64,000 bases of DNA from CAJQLB01 sp905479065 (lineage in GTDB: Bacteria > Bacteroidota > Bacteroidia > Flavobacteriales > Flavobacteriaceae): assembly GCA_943846735.1 (NCBI GenBank), contig OX044364.1, positions 1,488,001 through 1,552,000 of the forward strand, given 5' to 3'. The translations under genes were made by a program, and so were the position numbers. Every line of letters begins with the position of its first letter. Position 1 is the stretch's first letter. The notes beneath the pieces were generated by a model. The model did no database searches, was not told the DNA's origin, and was given only the letters and a program-made list of their open reading frames with translations. Shown here piece after piece: positions 32,842-43,217 of this stretch.

Positions 32842-35800
32842 ACGTCCATTATCTTTTCATTAAACTCGTAGCCAGTATAATTCACCTTAAATAATATACT
32901 GTAAAATGCTGGTATGAATAATAAAGTAATTACTGTTCCAAACAACAAACCAATCATGATGCTAACAGCCATGCCTTCCCACATTTCACCTCCACTTAAA
33001 TACAACGGAATTAAACCTAATACTGTTGTAAAAGTAGCTAATAAAATAGGTCTAAAACGCTGTAAACATGCTGCAATAATGGCATCTTGGATAGGCCTAT
33101 TTATAATATTTTCTTCAATCTGAATTCGATCAATGAGAACAATCGCATTATTGATTACAATTCCCGCTAACGAAATCACCCCTAAAAAAGGCATAAAACC
33201 AAATGGTTCTTGAAACACTAATAGACCAATAACAACGCCAATAATTCCTAGAGGAATTGTTGATGCGACCATGATAGTTTTTCGAACTGAATTAAATTGT
33301 ATGATTAAAAGTAAAAGTATAATAAATCCAGATAAGGGAAGATAGCTAATAACTGCTCCCATGTTTTCAGCCGTATTCTCTGCATCTCCTCCAAATTTAT
33401 ACGTATAACCATCAGGCCAATTTTCAGAAACGTTCATCATGTACGGTGTCATTTCTTTCATAATAGCCGAAGCATTACCATTCGAATTTAATTCACTACT
33501 AACATTAATAGTTCTATCAATATCCAATCTTTTTATTTTAGCGTATTGCCATTCCGGTATGATTTTAGCAACTTGAAGTAGTGGAATACTTTTTCCGGAA
33601 CCCTGAGCATAAATATTCAGTGTTTCAATAAATGACAAGGTTTGTTGCTGTGAGGAATTTCCGCGCATTATTATTGGTATAGACTTGTCGTTTTCTCTAT
33701 ACTCCCCTGTGGTAAATCCATCCAAAACCGTCTGTAAAGATGTAGCGATGTCAGCACTAGTAACCCCTGCTAATTGCGCTTTATTTTGATCTATATTAAC
33801 AACAAACTTCTTTGTTTTTGGACCCCAATCATCCTTTATGTTTTTTGTTCCTTGTACCGTTTTTAGCTTCTGCTTTGTTTGTTCGGATAATTGTGCCAAG
33901 ACATCAGGGTTATCTCCTGATATTTTAATTTCAATTGGTATTCCTCCACCCCCTGAACCCAGTAATCCAACTTTGATATCAGCATTTGGGAAATTATTAA
34001 AACAAAAAGAGTCTAACTTTTTTACAATAGCATTATTATAGTTAAAATCTGAAGTGTTAATTAATATGTGTGCATAACTTGGGTCAGGCTCGTCTGTAGT
34101 ATACCCCAAATCATAAGAAGAAGGCCCCGAACCAACATATGAAGACCAATCAGTGACACCATTTAATTTATAATCAGACACCACTAATTCTGAATTGATG
34201 TATGACTCAATATCTTTGATCAGGTTACCTGTGGCCTCTATTTTTGTGCCTTGAGGTAAGTTTACGTCAACGGTTACCATATTTCTGTCACTGTCTGGAA
34301 AAAAAATAAATGGTATTTTCCCAAAACCAAAAAGGGACAGAAAAAAAACTGATACGATTACAAAAAGCACCAAACGTTTATAGGCTAAGGCTCCTAAGAT
34401 TAAGTTCTTATAGTAATATTTTAGAGTATTTATTGTCTTGTCAATAAATGTTGGTTTTTTTTCAGATTTTGGAGTTACTTTCAAAAACATAAAACAAAAC
34501 AATGTGATAACTGTTAGCGCCAAAACCCATGAAGATAATAACGCAAGTGATATCACAACAAATATAGGACCAACAATATCTCCCATAGTTGACTCTGCCA
34601 TATAAAAGGCTAGAAATGCTGCTGATGTTGTAAGCGTCGAAATTAGCAATGGTGTAAATAATTCTCCACAAGCATCGATAGCAGCTTCTTTTGCAGAAAC
34701 ACCATTTTCCATTTTAACCATAATGGTTTCAGCGACAACAATTGCGTTATCTACCATCATTCCAAGAGCCATTATTAAAGCTGCCAGTGTTACTTGATTC
34801 AATCCCATGTTAATCAGACCCATTAACATGAGTGTCATGATGGTTACCATCGGTATTAGACTAGCAATAATACTGCCTGTTCTTAGACCTAGAAAAATCA
34901 ACATCACGAGAAGCACAATGGCAATTGACTGAATTAAATTAACAACAAAAGCATTAATTTTGTTATCAATGTAGGTGTCAAGAGATGACAAACGTTTAAG
35001 TTCTAAACCTACAGGTAAGCGCTTTTTCCAATCCTGAATAACTACATCTAAATCTTGACCTAATTGAATTACGTTGGCCCCCGTTTTTAAGCTGACATGC
35101 AAAGAAATAGCATCTTGACCATTCACGGTTACTAATTGTTTTGGAGGATCTATATAATCTTTTTTTACAGTCGTAATATCACCCAAATAAAGTAATTTTG
35201 AACCATTACCTACAGGTATGAGGGTTTCTTCAATGTCTTTTAATGAGTTAAAGTTACCTGACGGCTCCAAGATAATACGCTCATCTTCAAGATTTACTTG
35301 CCCCCCAGAGCTGAGTATATTTCTTGAACTTATAATTGCTTGAAGTTTTGAAGCGGACAAACCATATTCCTTTAAACGAGCATTATCAAATTCAATAAAA
35401 ATTCGTTCATCCTGAACGCCCCCTAATTCAACCTTAGCTGCCAAATCTAATTTTATAAAATCATCTTTGATGTCATCAATATATTCCTTTGCAGTTGCGT
35501 ATGAAAATCCATCGATCACCAAGCCCACGGCAATGCCAAAAACTTCACCAATCCCATCATCGTTCAATACAGGAGAAACGCCTGCTGGAAGCCCTTGAAT
35601 TTGAGATAATTTTCTCCTAAGTCGATCCCAAACAGGCTGTAAATCTTCTGGCTTTACTTGATCTTTTAATTCAACTGTCACTACTGACAATCCTGATCTA
35701 GACGTACTACTAACTTCTTTTAATTCTGGTAATTCCTGGACAACTTTTTCAACTTTGTCTGTAACTAACTGCTCCACACGCTCTGGTCCTGATCCCGGAA

Positions 35801-35951
35801 ATGACGTGACAACAGTGGCAACTCTTACCGTATATGGTGGCATACTATCACGTGATAGAGATTGGTAAAAAACAATCCCCAAAATCATAATTGTAGTTAA
35901 TACAGTAAATGTTATTCGGTTTCTATTGATTGAAAATGCTGCTAAATTCAT
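32838..35951 (-). CDS. RND efflux pump, HAE-1/AcrB-like subunit
   Basis: 1037 residues with the usual RND plan: one helix, a large periplasmic loop, six helices, a second loop and five helices. Proton-relay Asp lies in GMMVDNAIVVAETI (about 400) in helix 4, and helix 11 has GIVINNAIVLIDRI. N-terminal NRNRITFTVLTTIMILG and the end VITLLFIPAFYSILF are typical. It would export drugs, dyes or lipids using the proton gradient. The adaptor gene ends 7 bases before it and the TolC fusion is further upstream, so all three parts of the tripartite pump are encoded together. Confidence 0.92.
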   Translation of the reverse strand: MNLAAFSINRNRITFTVLTTIMILGIVFYQSLSRDSMPPYTVRVATVVTSFPGSGPERVEQLVTDKVEKVVQELPELKEVSSTSRSGLSVVTVELKDQVKPEDLQPVWDRLRRKLSQIQGLPAGVSPVLNDDGIGEVFGIAVGLVIDGFSYATAKEYIDDIKDDFIKLDLAAKVELGGVQDERIFIEFDNARLKEYGLSASKLQAIISSRNILSSGGQVNLEDERIILEPSGNFNSLKDIEETLIPVGNGSKLLYLGDITTVKKDYIDPPKQLVTVNGQDAISLHVSLKTGANVIQLGQDLDVVIQDWKKRLPVGLELKRLSSLDTYIDNKINAFVVNLIQSIAIVLLVMLIFLGLRTGSIIASLIPMVTIMTLMLMGLINMGLNQVTLAALIMALGMMVDNAIVVAETIMVKMENGVSAKEAAIDACGELFTPLLISTLTTSAAFLAFYMAESTMGDIVGPIFVVISLALLSSWVLALTVITLFCFMFLKVTPKSEKKPTFIDKTINTLKYYYKNLILGALAYKRLVLFVIVSVFFLSLFGFGKIPFIFFPDSDRNMVTVDVNLPQGTKIEATGNLIKDIESYINSELVVSDYKLNGVTDWSSYVGSGPSSYDLGYTTDEPDPSYAHILINTSDFNYNNAIVKKLDSFCFNNFPNADIKVGLLGSGGGGIPIEIKISGDNPDVLAQLSEQTKQKLKTVQGTKNIKDDWGPKTKKFVVNIDQNKAQLAGVTSADIATSLQTVLDGFTTGEYRENDKSIPIIMRGNSSQQQTLSFIETLNIYAQGSGKSIPLLQVAKIIPEWQYAKIKRLDIDRTINVSSELNSNGNASAIMKEMTPYMMNVSENWPDGYTYKFGGDAENTAENMGAVISYLPLSGFIILLLLIIQFNSVRKTIMVASTIPLGIIGVVIGLLVFQEPFGFMPFLGVISLAGIVINNAIVLIDRIQIEENIINRPIQDAIIAACLQRFRPILLATFTTVLGLIPLYLSGGEMWEGMAVSIMIGLLFGTVITLLFIPAFYSILFKVNYTGYEFNEKIMDV

Positions 35952-35957
35952 TTCACC

Positions 35958-37052
35958 TTAATTTAATTTTACTTGTTGCCCGTCTAACAATGTTTGAAGA
36001 CCAGCTGTAGCAACTTTTTCTCCTAACTTTAATCCTGACTTAATTATAATTCCTTCTTGAGTAAAATCACCAATTATGATGGTCTTCTTTTTGACAAAAA
36101 TTTTATCTTTAGAATCATCAACAACAAATACAAATCTACCGTTAGAATCTTCACCAACGGCTTTTGTAGGTACAACAAGTTGCTTCTCCAAAATTACACC
36201 TGTATCAAACTCAAATAAGACTGTTGCAACCATGCCACTTTTAATGCGTTCATCTTTATCTTTAATCGTCACGGTTACTGGGTACGTTGATGTATTTGAG
36301 TCAATTGACGGTGCAACCTCAGTGACCACAGCATTAAACATGTCATTTTCAATAGCTGTAAATTGAACTTTAACATTCATACCTTGATTGATATCATTGA
36401 TAACTGATTCTGGTAAACCTAGTGATATTTCAATAGCTGTTCCAGCATTCAGTACTCCAACAACTTGTCCTGGAGACACATTTTCATCGACCTCCGCTGA
36501 AACTGTCGCTATTATTCCATCCTCCAAGGCATACAAATAGCCATATTGAATTTTGTCTTGTTGAATTGCAACACTGCGTTTTGCAGATTCGAAACTTGCA
36601 ACTGCTGTACGATAAGAATTCTTAGCGGATTCATAGTCGCTCAATGAGGAACTTCCTTTCTCATAGAGAATTCTTATTCTGTTTAAAGTTAGTTTGGCAG
36701 TGTTCATTTGAGATTCAGAACTGTTTTTAGATTCAATTGATGACTCATAGCTCAATCTCGCTGACACATTATCTAAAGATCCTAATAATTGATTTTTTTT
36801 AACTTTTTGCCCTAATTTCATATCGAGCTTGGTAATTATACCGCTACCTCTAAAACTGAGATTTACTATTTTCTCTGTTTTCGCAGATCCACTGAACTGT
36901 CTCATTTTTTCACTGCCTAAATAAGCAACTTCTCCAAATGCTACCGGACGTAAAACCACCTCTTCTTTCACCTGTTTTTCTCCGCAACTTATCACTAAAA
37001 CTAATGCTAAAAATCTGCTGATTTTGAATATTTCTTTAAATGGAAATGTCAT
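35958..37052 (-). CDS. RND periplasmic adaptor (membrane fusion protein)
   Basis: 364 residues with a lipobox near C23 (LVISC), so anchored in the inner membrane from the outside. A lipoyl/barrel-sandwich hybrid starts at KLGQKVKKNQLLGSLD (about 78) and continues at YLYALEDGIIATVS; between them lies the alpha-hairpin (SSESQMNTAKLTLNRIRILYEKG). The beta-barrel and membrane-proximal domain follow. It links the pump to the TolC part. It is 6 bases from the pump gene and 15 from the TolC fusion gene. Confidence 0.9.
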   Translation of the reverse strand: MTFPFKEIFKISRFLALVLVISCGEKQVKEEVVLRPVAFGEVAYLGSEKMRQFSGSAKTEKIVNLSFRGSGIITKLDMKLGQKVKKNQLLGSLDNVSARLSYESSIESKNSSESQMNTAKLTLNRIRILYEKGSSSLSDYESAKNSYRTAVASFESAKRSVAIQQDKIQYGYLYALEDGIIATVSAEVDENVSPGQVVGVLNAGTAIEISLGLPESVINDINQGMNVKVQFTAIENDMFNAVVTEVAPSIDSNTSTYPVTVTIKDKDERIKSGMVATVLFEFDTGVILEKQLVVPTKAVGEDSNGRFVFVVDDSKDKIFVKKKTIIIGDFTQEGIIIKSGLKLGEKVATAGLQTLLDGQQVKLN

Positions 37053-37067
37053 AATTTATATTAAATA

Positions 37068-39413
37068 TTAATCGTTATTTCTGGTAAATTCTAAAAAGCG
37101 TTGAATAAAGGCTTTACGCTCAATTTCATCTTGTAATAAAAAAAACAATCCTAATGAACGCTCTAACTGCATAGCGCCTTGTAAATAATTGTAATTGGCA
37201 CTTGCACTTGCCAATTGCGCTTGTAAATAATTATTTTGAGCATCTAAAAGCTGAACAATATTGACAGCTCCATTTTCATAAGATGTCTGAGTTAAATCAA
37301 GAGCCTCTTGTGCTGTTTCCTCAAATACTTTTGATAATTGAATATTTGAGATTTGATTAATCAATTCGAGTACTGCGTCATTAATATTTTTTTCAATATT
37401 CAAATTCACGGCCTCTTTAGAAACCTCGAGTTGTGATTTTTGTATTGCTGCAATTTGCTTGTTAATGTTTTGCTTATTCTGATTAAATAGTGGCAAGGAT
37501 ACATTTAATCCCACGGTATAAAACTTATCTGGCAGATCAGAAAAGCCCAAAGGAAAACTAGAGCCAACCCCCGATCTTGACAACTCATAATTATACTGTC
37601 CCTGCAAAGCAACTGTAGGTATAAAACGGCCCACTCCAAACAATTGTTCACTTCGTTCTGTTGCTTCTATATTAAAATTGAGTGCCTTTAATTCTGGAGC
37701 ATTGGCCATGCCTTCCTGAACTAAAAATCGTACAAAAGGCAATCTCAAGCTAGGGTCATCTAAAAATTGACCAAGCTGTTCATAATTGTAATTACTAAAT
37801 ACACCTCTCTTTAATTCCGCTTCTTCAACATCAATTTTTGTGTTAATAGGATTATTTAATAATTGATTTAAGTTGAAAAAGGCTTGTTCTAATTGATTGA
37901 TAGCTTCAATCATTTCTTGTGTGTTTTGTGCCATCTGAGACTTGAATCGCAACACATCAGACTTTCCTGATTGCCCTGCCTCATAATTTTCAGTAGCAAT
38001 CCTCAAATTGTATTTTGTTAATTCTAAATTTTGATTTTGTATGGTGACATTTGCCTTTAATATTAAGGCTGTAAAATAGGCTGTAGCTGCTTTAAAAACC
38101 ATATTTAAAGATTCGCTATTATAATCTTCTTGCTGTGCTTGTAAAAGAGATTTTTGTATACTAATATTTGCATTTGCCGGTTCCGATAAAATGGTCTGTT
38201 GTAATATTAGATTTGCTTCTGCCGAGACTTCTGGATTTTGACCATTACTAACTGCTGCTAATTTTGGATCAATATAAGCTCCTGAAGCGCCAACCTTAAG
38301 ACTTGGTAAATAATCACTTCTTGCAAGCGCCACCTCCTTTTGTCCTAGGCTTATATCTTTTTGAGTGACTTGCAATTGAAGATTTTCAGCAATAACCTCC
38401 TGCATAACATCTACAAGCGAATAGGTTTTGTCAGACACTATTTCTTTTGGATTTCCAACAAAATTAGTGGATGCTATTAAACTATATTTTAATGGCAATC
38501 CAATTTTTTCAGCAGTATTGTAATTGACAGTCAAATTCTGTTTTGAGTCAAAATTAGTACTTATTAATGCCCTGTTTTCACCACTAATAATTGATTCTAC
38601 TGTCAATGCTATCTTTCTAAAAAACTCATTAAAATCAGATTGATTATGGTTTGTTGCAAGAATTCCATGAGTCACATCTTCGATTGGATTAGCAGTAAAT
38701 GAGGGTAATTTTTTTTCGATAAAAAGATTTGCTAGCTTCTTTATTTCAGTATCGTTTAGGTAAAATCCCCCCGCAAAATAAACAGCATCAATATCTTCTA
38801 AATTTGAAGTAATATCCAATACGTCATTAAAGGCTATTACCTTAATATCAACATCTAATTCAGACTCAATAACTTTAAAAATATTTAAAATCGGTAAATT
38901 ATCTGTAAAAGTCTTCTCGATAATCACTCCTATTTTAGATGGATTTGATAGTTTTTTAAGAAGTTTTATGTCATTAGTATAAGACAATGAACTCCAAATA
39001 GGCGTTAAATTTTTTTTCTTCGTAAAAAACACCTCTTTATCTATCAATTCTTTACTCAAGGCGCCGAAAAGAATGGTAGGCTTTACGTAATTTGTAATTT
39101 TTGTAATCACCTTATTATTGACTATTCCAAAAGCAATTATAATATCAATAGCAGGATCATTAGCGAGTTTATCATAATGATTTAAGGCAACATTTGTGTC
39201 AAAATAGTTTACTAATCTGCCTGTCTCGGGAAATTTCACTAAAGCATCTTCACCCACTACAGCTGTGATTTCATGCTCTAGTTCATTTAGAATAGAAATA
39301 ACTTCAGAGGTCGTGTTATCCAACAAAAGACCTATGTTATAAGTTGATTTAATTTGTGCCTGAACAGCAACATTAATTATAACAGTGAGCAATAAGAAAT
39401 ATCTCTTTTTCAT
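37068..39413 (-). CDS. Fusion of substrate-binding-like domain and TolC efflux channel
   Basis: 781 residues. Signal peptide 1-20 (VAVQAQ). Residues about 24-330 look like a periplasmic binding protein of the ABC_sub_bind type (YNIGLLLDNTTSEV, IDIIIAFGIVNNKVI, DIDAVYFAGGF, SFTANPIEDVTHG). Residues about 345-765 are a TolC-like outer-membrane efflux protein with two OEP repeats (VALARSDYLPSLKVGASGAY; QNIELTKYNLRIATENYEAG; ENGAVNIVQLLDAQNNYLQAQL). A usual TolC is about 450 residues, so the first 330 are extra. The bound domain could sense or load substrate in the periplasm. It is the first gene of the efflux operon. Confidence 0.85.
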   Translation of the reverse strand: MKKRYFLLLTVIINVAVQAQIKSTYNIGLLLDNTTSEVISILNELEHEITAVVGEDALVKFPETGRLVNYFDTNVALNHYDKLANDPAIDIIIAFGIVNNKVITKITNYVKPTILFGALSKELIDKEVFFTKKKNLTPIWSSLSYTNDIKLLKKLSNPSKIGVIIEKTFTDNLPILNIFKVIESELDVDIKVIAFNDVLDITSNLEDIDAVYFAGGFYLNDTEIKKLANLFIEKKLPSFTANPIEDVTHGILATNHNQSDFNEFFRKIALTVESIISGENRALISTNFDSKQNLTVNYNTAEKIGLPLKYSLIASTNFVGNPKEIVSDKTYSLVDVMQEVIAENLQLQVTQKDISLGQKEVALARSDYLPSLKVGASGAYIDPKLAAVSNGQNPEVSAEANLILQQTILSEPANANISIQKSLLQAQQEDYNSESLNMVFKAATAYFTALILKANVTIQNQNLELTKYNLRIATENYEAGQSGKSDVLRFKSQMAQNTQEMIEAINQLEQAFFNLNQLLNNPINTKIDVEEAELKRGVFSNYNYEQLGQFLDDPSLRLPFVRFLVQEGMANAPELKALNFNIEATERSEQLFGVGRFIPTVALQGQYNYELSRSGVGSSFPLGFSDLPDKFYTVGLNVSLPLFNQNKQNINKQIAAIQKSQLEVSKEAVNLNIEKNINDAVLELINQISNIQLSKVFEETAQEALDLTQTSYENGAVNIVQLLDAQNNYLQAQLASASANYNYLQGAMQLERSLGLFFLLQDEIERKAFIQRFLEFTRNND

Positions 39414-39523
39414 ATAAAATATTTATACCAAGTAATAAATGTAACATTTTAATCCCAATTATCTAAACTATGTTTATACGTGTAACCTTGTGCCCATTGG
39501 AACCTCTATGTTGTATCAATTTT

Positions 39524-42500
39524 TTAAAATCCAAACCCTATCTTAAATGCTAGCCTTGCACCTTCTTCAGAGAAAAAAGCAGAAAGATTTCCAACTATCA
39601 TATCAGCACCATTAAAAAATACTCCTCCTCCAAAAGACTGATGCCATTTTCTTGAATTTTCTTCATCCAACCATACTCGTCCATAATCAAAACCTCCATA
39701 CAAGCCAATATCTAATGGAAGTAATGATGTTTTTAGTTTGCGTATATTTATTCGGAAATCAGTACTTTGAACAAAGCTATTATTTCCTGTAAAACGTTCA
39801 TTTCTATATCCTCGTAAACCGGAATTTGCCCCTACAGTTGCAGCTTGATAAAATTCAAAATTATCACCAAAATTTAAATGCCCTAAGAATTTAGATGCAA
39901 GAACTAGTTGTCCATTTGAAGATATTTTATGATCCAAGGCTACGGATGGCTTAAGGTAACTGAAGGATTTTGAGGTCTTAATATTTGACTTATATCCTAA
40001 TTCAATCGTTGTTTCTAAACCTAATGTTGGAAAAGCATTGTCATCCCTATTCTTGTAACTGTAAGCTATTAATGCTCCTAAAAAATCATTTGTTAAATTC
40101 TTAGTATCATCAACAACTGAGTCAATAAATCTGTTTAGAGATTTCTCTATTTTTATAGATTCATAGGACACACCAAACCTCACACTTGAACCCAAATGGC
40201 CACGCCATTGAATTGATGGGTTGATCAAAATAGTTCTTAACTTTACCCGATTGTAATCTAATGAAATCTCATTATTATCAATTTCAAGATTGGGTGTTTC
40301 ATTTCCAAATCCAAAAAAGTTCACTGCATAATTTGGACTTGTAAATTTAGAGTTTATATGTAAGTTTGTTTGGCCAATGATATTTGCAAACTCTCCCGTG
40401 TAACTCATATCGAATCCATTTGTAGCGAAATAATAGAATGCTGAGAACTTGTGTTGTGCTGAAAACGGATTCCTCTCAAAATGATTTTTTGTATTGATAT
40501 TTATCAATCCTATTTTAAATCCATCGTCTGGATTAGAACCAAAAGATGGAATTAGTAGATTTGAATTATATTTTAATTTTTTATAATCATACACGTTCGT
40601 TTCATAATTATCTGTCAATTTTCTCAACCCCCTTTTAGTCACAAATTCATTTTCTTTGGTTTTAAAGTCATATACCACAACTTTCTTTCCATTTTGAACA
40701 TTGTAAGTGTCTTTATTTTGCCCACCAACTAATCTTACTTTAATGAAATCTGTTCCTTGACCTGTCACTTCAAAGCAATCATCATCATCAAGACCGTAGA
40801 TCCATATTTCTTTAGTTGTCAATTTACTGTAGGTTTTTTTAAAAAACACATCTGATTTAACCCCTTTTTTAATACGGTATGCGGTTACAGTTGTCTTATT
40901 TTGATGACGCTTAATTTCAAAAAAATCATCTTTATTTGTTCCTTTTACAACACCGTATTTATTGATCTCTAAAAAATACTGATCTGATATTGTTTGCAAA
41001 TTTTGAAGCCTGCCAATAAGTTTTCTCTTGATTTCTTTAATAGATTCATCTGAAACCTCTTTTGGAAAAAAGGTGAAAGCTTCGTCAATGACCTCTTCAC
41101 TAATATTAGTTGTAATAAGTTGTACTTGTTTATCCCAAACAGTTTTTACGGACTCATTAATTAACGCCATATCAAGTGGGTATGGTTCTAAATTAAACCA
41201 TTTTGGGCTTTTCAACTCTTCACCATACGACTGCATAAGTCTTAAAGACGGTAAAATTTTAGTAACAACTCCTAGTAGAGCTCCGTCTGCCATAATTGAA
41301 AATGCTTGATCTCTATCTCGAGGGACAGGACGGTAAACAGTTTTGCTTTGTTCCTTAAATTTTGCCCATCGCCACTGATCTTCATGTCTATCCCAATCAC
41401 CAATTAACATGTCAAACAATCTTGCTCGAATATAAGCAGCCTCATCTAAAACAACATCTTCATCTTTGTGCAACTCCTTTAATAAATCTGTAGTACTAAT
41501 AAGCTTATCTGAATAACCGAAACTTTTTTGATTACCGTGACCGTCAGACGCTCGTTCTTCTATCATATATAATTCATCTCCAAAATCATCGTTGTAATAT
41601 CCTAGTGCGTTTTGTTTTGGAACATAATACAATACCGGGTTTGTATGAAAAACTCCAATTTTATCGGCTAAAGTACCGATAGTAAAAGGAGCATAAGGAT
41701 GAGACCCTGTAAAAACATCTAACAATAAGCCTTCCGTATAAGTGTCTCTAAATTCATCTTTAACATATTGATTTTTAAAGGCCACTGCTTGCAGGTATTG
41801 AACCGCATTTTTTCTCAACGCACGCATGACATACTCGCTACCGCGACTATCTTTTAATCGTAACGATTTGGATTGATGACCTCCTCCTTTTCTTACAGGC
41901 AACAAACCTCCAAATAAGGTGTCCAGATTTACGATTGGCGCTTCTACTTTCACACCATAATATGTTCGATAACGTTCTCCCCAAATTGAGGTGTAAAAAT
42001 TAGACTTTTTGATTTCCTTTTCCGCATATATAGCACTCCTTTGAAACTTTGAGAAATTTGAAGGGTAAGTAACAGTGGCCTTCTTGTTTGCACTAAAAAT
42101 TTCAGTTTGAAACACCTTTTTATTACCAACGCTTGAATAAAAAGCCACAACACTTGATCCATCCTCATTTATATCTAGACGAGCAATCCCAACAGATCCG
42201 TAAGAAAATAGTCCTGTACCAACCGTTCTTGTAGCACTAGATTTAGATCCTGAACCACTTACTATTTGAGGTAAATTATCTTCAACTATATATTGTAAAC
42301 TATGTTCATGACCCGAGACAAAAATTGTCTTTTCATTTTCTTGAGAAAGCGTTATAATTCTGTTACGTAAATCATTATAACGCTTGTTTTGCTGATCTAC
42401 TGTTGTAACACCACCGGTCCTTCTGAGGATATTTTTTATTGTCCCTATAATTGGTAAAGGTTCTAGATGAGATTTAAATGAATATTGCCCTCCATGAGGG

Positions 42501-43183
42501 CCATTAGTGAAAATAGGATGATGTAATGCGACAATCGTTGTTTTTCCCCGAGCCTTTTTGATAAGACTCTCGTACTCGTCGAAAAAACTCTCACGAGTTT
42601 TTATTTCACAGTTACTGTTTATTCCGGGATGCTTGTCCCAATTTGTTAAATACCATTCACTATCAATTATAATAAGAACAATATCTTTTGAGATATCTAC
42701 TTTTTCTATTGGACAACCATTCTCAGGTAAAAAAGAATTTTTACCAATCTTTTTTTCAATGAACTCTTCTTGACGCTTTAACCCTGTAATTCCTCCATTA
42801 TACCAATCATGATTACCGGGGATAAAAATGGTTTCCCCAGAAAAATTTGAAACTACATTTGTTTGTGCGTTTAATTGATTAACAGCATCAACCCTACCTT
42901 TATCATTTTTTTTTGGAAGTCCTTTTGGGTATATATTATCCCCTAAAAAAATAACCGTACTATTGTTATTAGCCTTGTCTAATTGCTTCCTTAATAAATC
43001 CAAAGCTCCCGATTCATTAGCAGAATTTCCTGCATCTCCAATTAAATAAAATGAATGAGAAACTTTTTTTTCATTTAAAAATTCTACATCATTTTTTGTT
43101 TCATATTGAGGTTTAAAATTTGCACAACCACTTAAGTTTATAAGAATTACAAAAGCGATACAGATGGTTAATTTTATTTTCAT
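39524..43183 (-). CDS. Calcineurin-like phosphoesterase fused to outer-membrane barrel
   Basis: 1219 residues. Lipobox with C20 (NLSGC). Residues 45-345 form a metallophosphoesterase: D50 (YLIGDAGN), D82 (FLGDNIYP), N124-H125-D126 (GNHDW), ALHHPIF and SGHEHS. A middle region of about 500 residues with an RDRDQAF motif resembles a kinase-like or CotH-like fold but I am not sure. Residues about 880-1219 are beta-rich with BamA/surface-antigen features (ALIAYSYKNRDDNAFPTLG, GLRGYRNERFTGN) and a closing F. Such phosphoesterase/barrel fusions occur in this phylum; the phosphoesterase would face outward or the periplasm. The substrate is unknown. Confidence 0.82.
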   Translation of the reverse strand: MKIKLTICIAFVILINLSGCANFKPQYETKNDVEFLNEKKVSHSFYLIGDAGNSANESGALDLLRKQLDKANNNSTVIFLGDNIYPKGLPKKNDKGRVDAVNQLNAQTNVVSNFSGETIFIPGNHDWYNGGITGLKRQEEFIEKKIGKNSFLPENGCPIEKVDISKDIVLIIIDSEWYLTNWDKHPGINSNCEIKTRESFFDEYESLIKKARGKTTIVALHHPIFTNGPHGGQYSFKSHLEPLPIIGTIKNILRRTGGVTTVDQQNKRYNDLRNRIITLSQENEKTIFVSGHEHSLQYIVEDNLPQIVSGSGSKSSATRTVGTGLFSYGSVGIARLDINEDGSSVVAFYSSVGNKKVFQTEIFSANKKATVTYPSNFSKFQRSAIYAEKEIKKSNFYTSIWGERYRTYYGVKVEAPIVNLDTLFGGLLPVRKGGGHQSKSLRLKDSRGSEYVMRALRKNAVQYLQAVAFKNQYVKDEFRDTYTEGLLLDVFTGSHPYAPFTIGTLADKIGVFHTNPVLYYVPKQNALGYYNDDFGDELYMIEERASDGHGNQKSFGYSDKLISTTDLLKELHKDEDVVLDEAAYIRARLFDMLIGDWDRHEDQWRWAKFKEQSKTVYRPVPRDRDQAFSIMADGALLGVVTKILPSLRLMQSYGEELKSPKWFNLEPYPLDMALINESVKTVWDKQVQLITTNISEEVIDEAFTFFPKEVSDESIKEIKRKLIGRLQNLQTISDQYFLEINKYGVVKGTNKDDFFEIKRHQNKTTVTAYRIKKGVKSDVFFKKTYSKLTTKEIWIYGLDDDDCFEVTGQGTDFIKVRLVGGQNKDTYNVQNGKKVVVYDFKTKENEFVTKRGLRKLTDNYETNVYDYKKLKYNSNLLIPSFGSNPDDGFKIGLININTKNHFERNPFSAQHKFSAFYYFATNGFDMSYTGEFANIIGQTNLHINSKFTSPNYAVNFFGFGNETPNLEIDNNEISLDYNRVKLRTILINPSIQWRGHLGSSVRFGVSYESIKIEKSLNRFIDSVVDDTKNLTNDFLGALIAYSYKNRDDNAFPTLGLETTIELGYKSNIKTSKSFSYLKPSVALDHKISSNGQLVLASKFLGHLNFGDNFEFYQAATVGANSGLRGYRNERFTGNNSFVQSTDFRINIRKLKTSLLPLDIGLYGGFDYGRVWLDEENSRKWHQSFGGGVFFNGADMIVGNLSAFFSEEGARLAFKIGFGF

Positions 43184-43217
43184 GTGTCAATTTCAATATA
43201 AAATTGTTACTAGCCAA

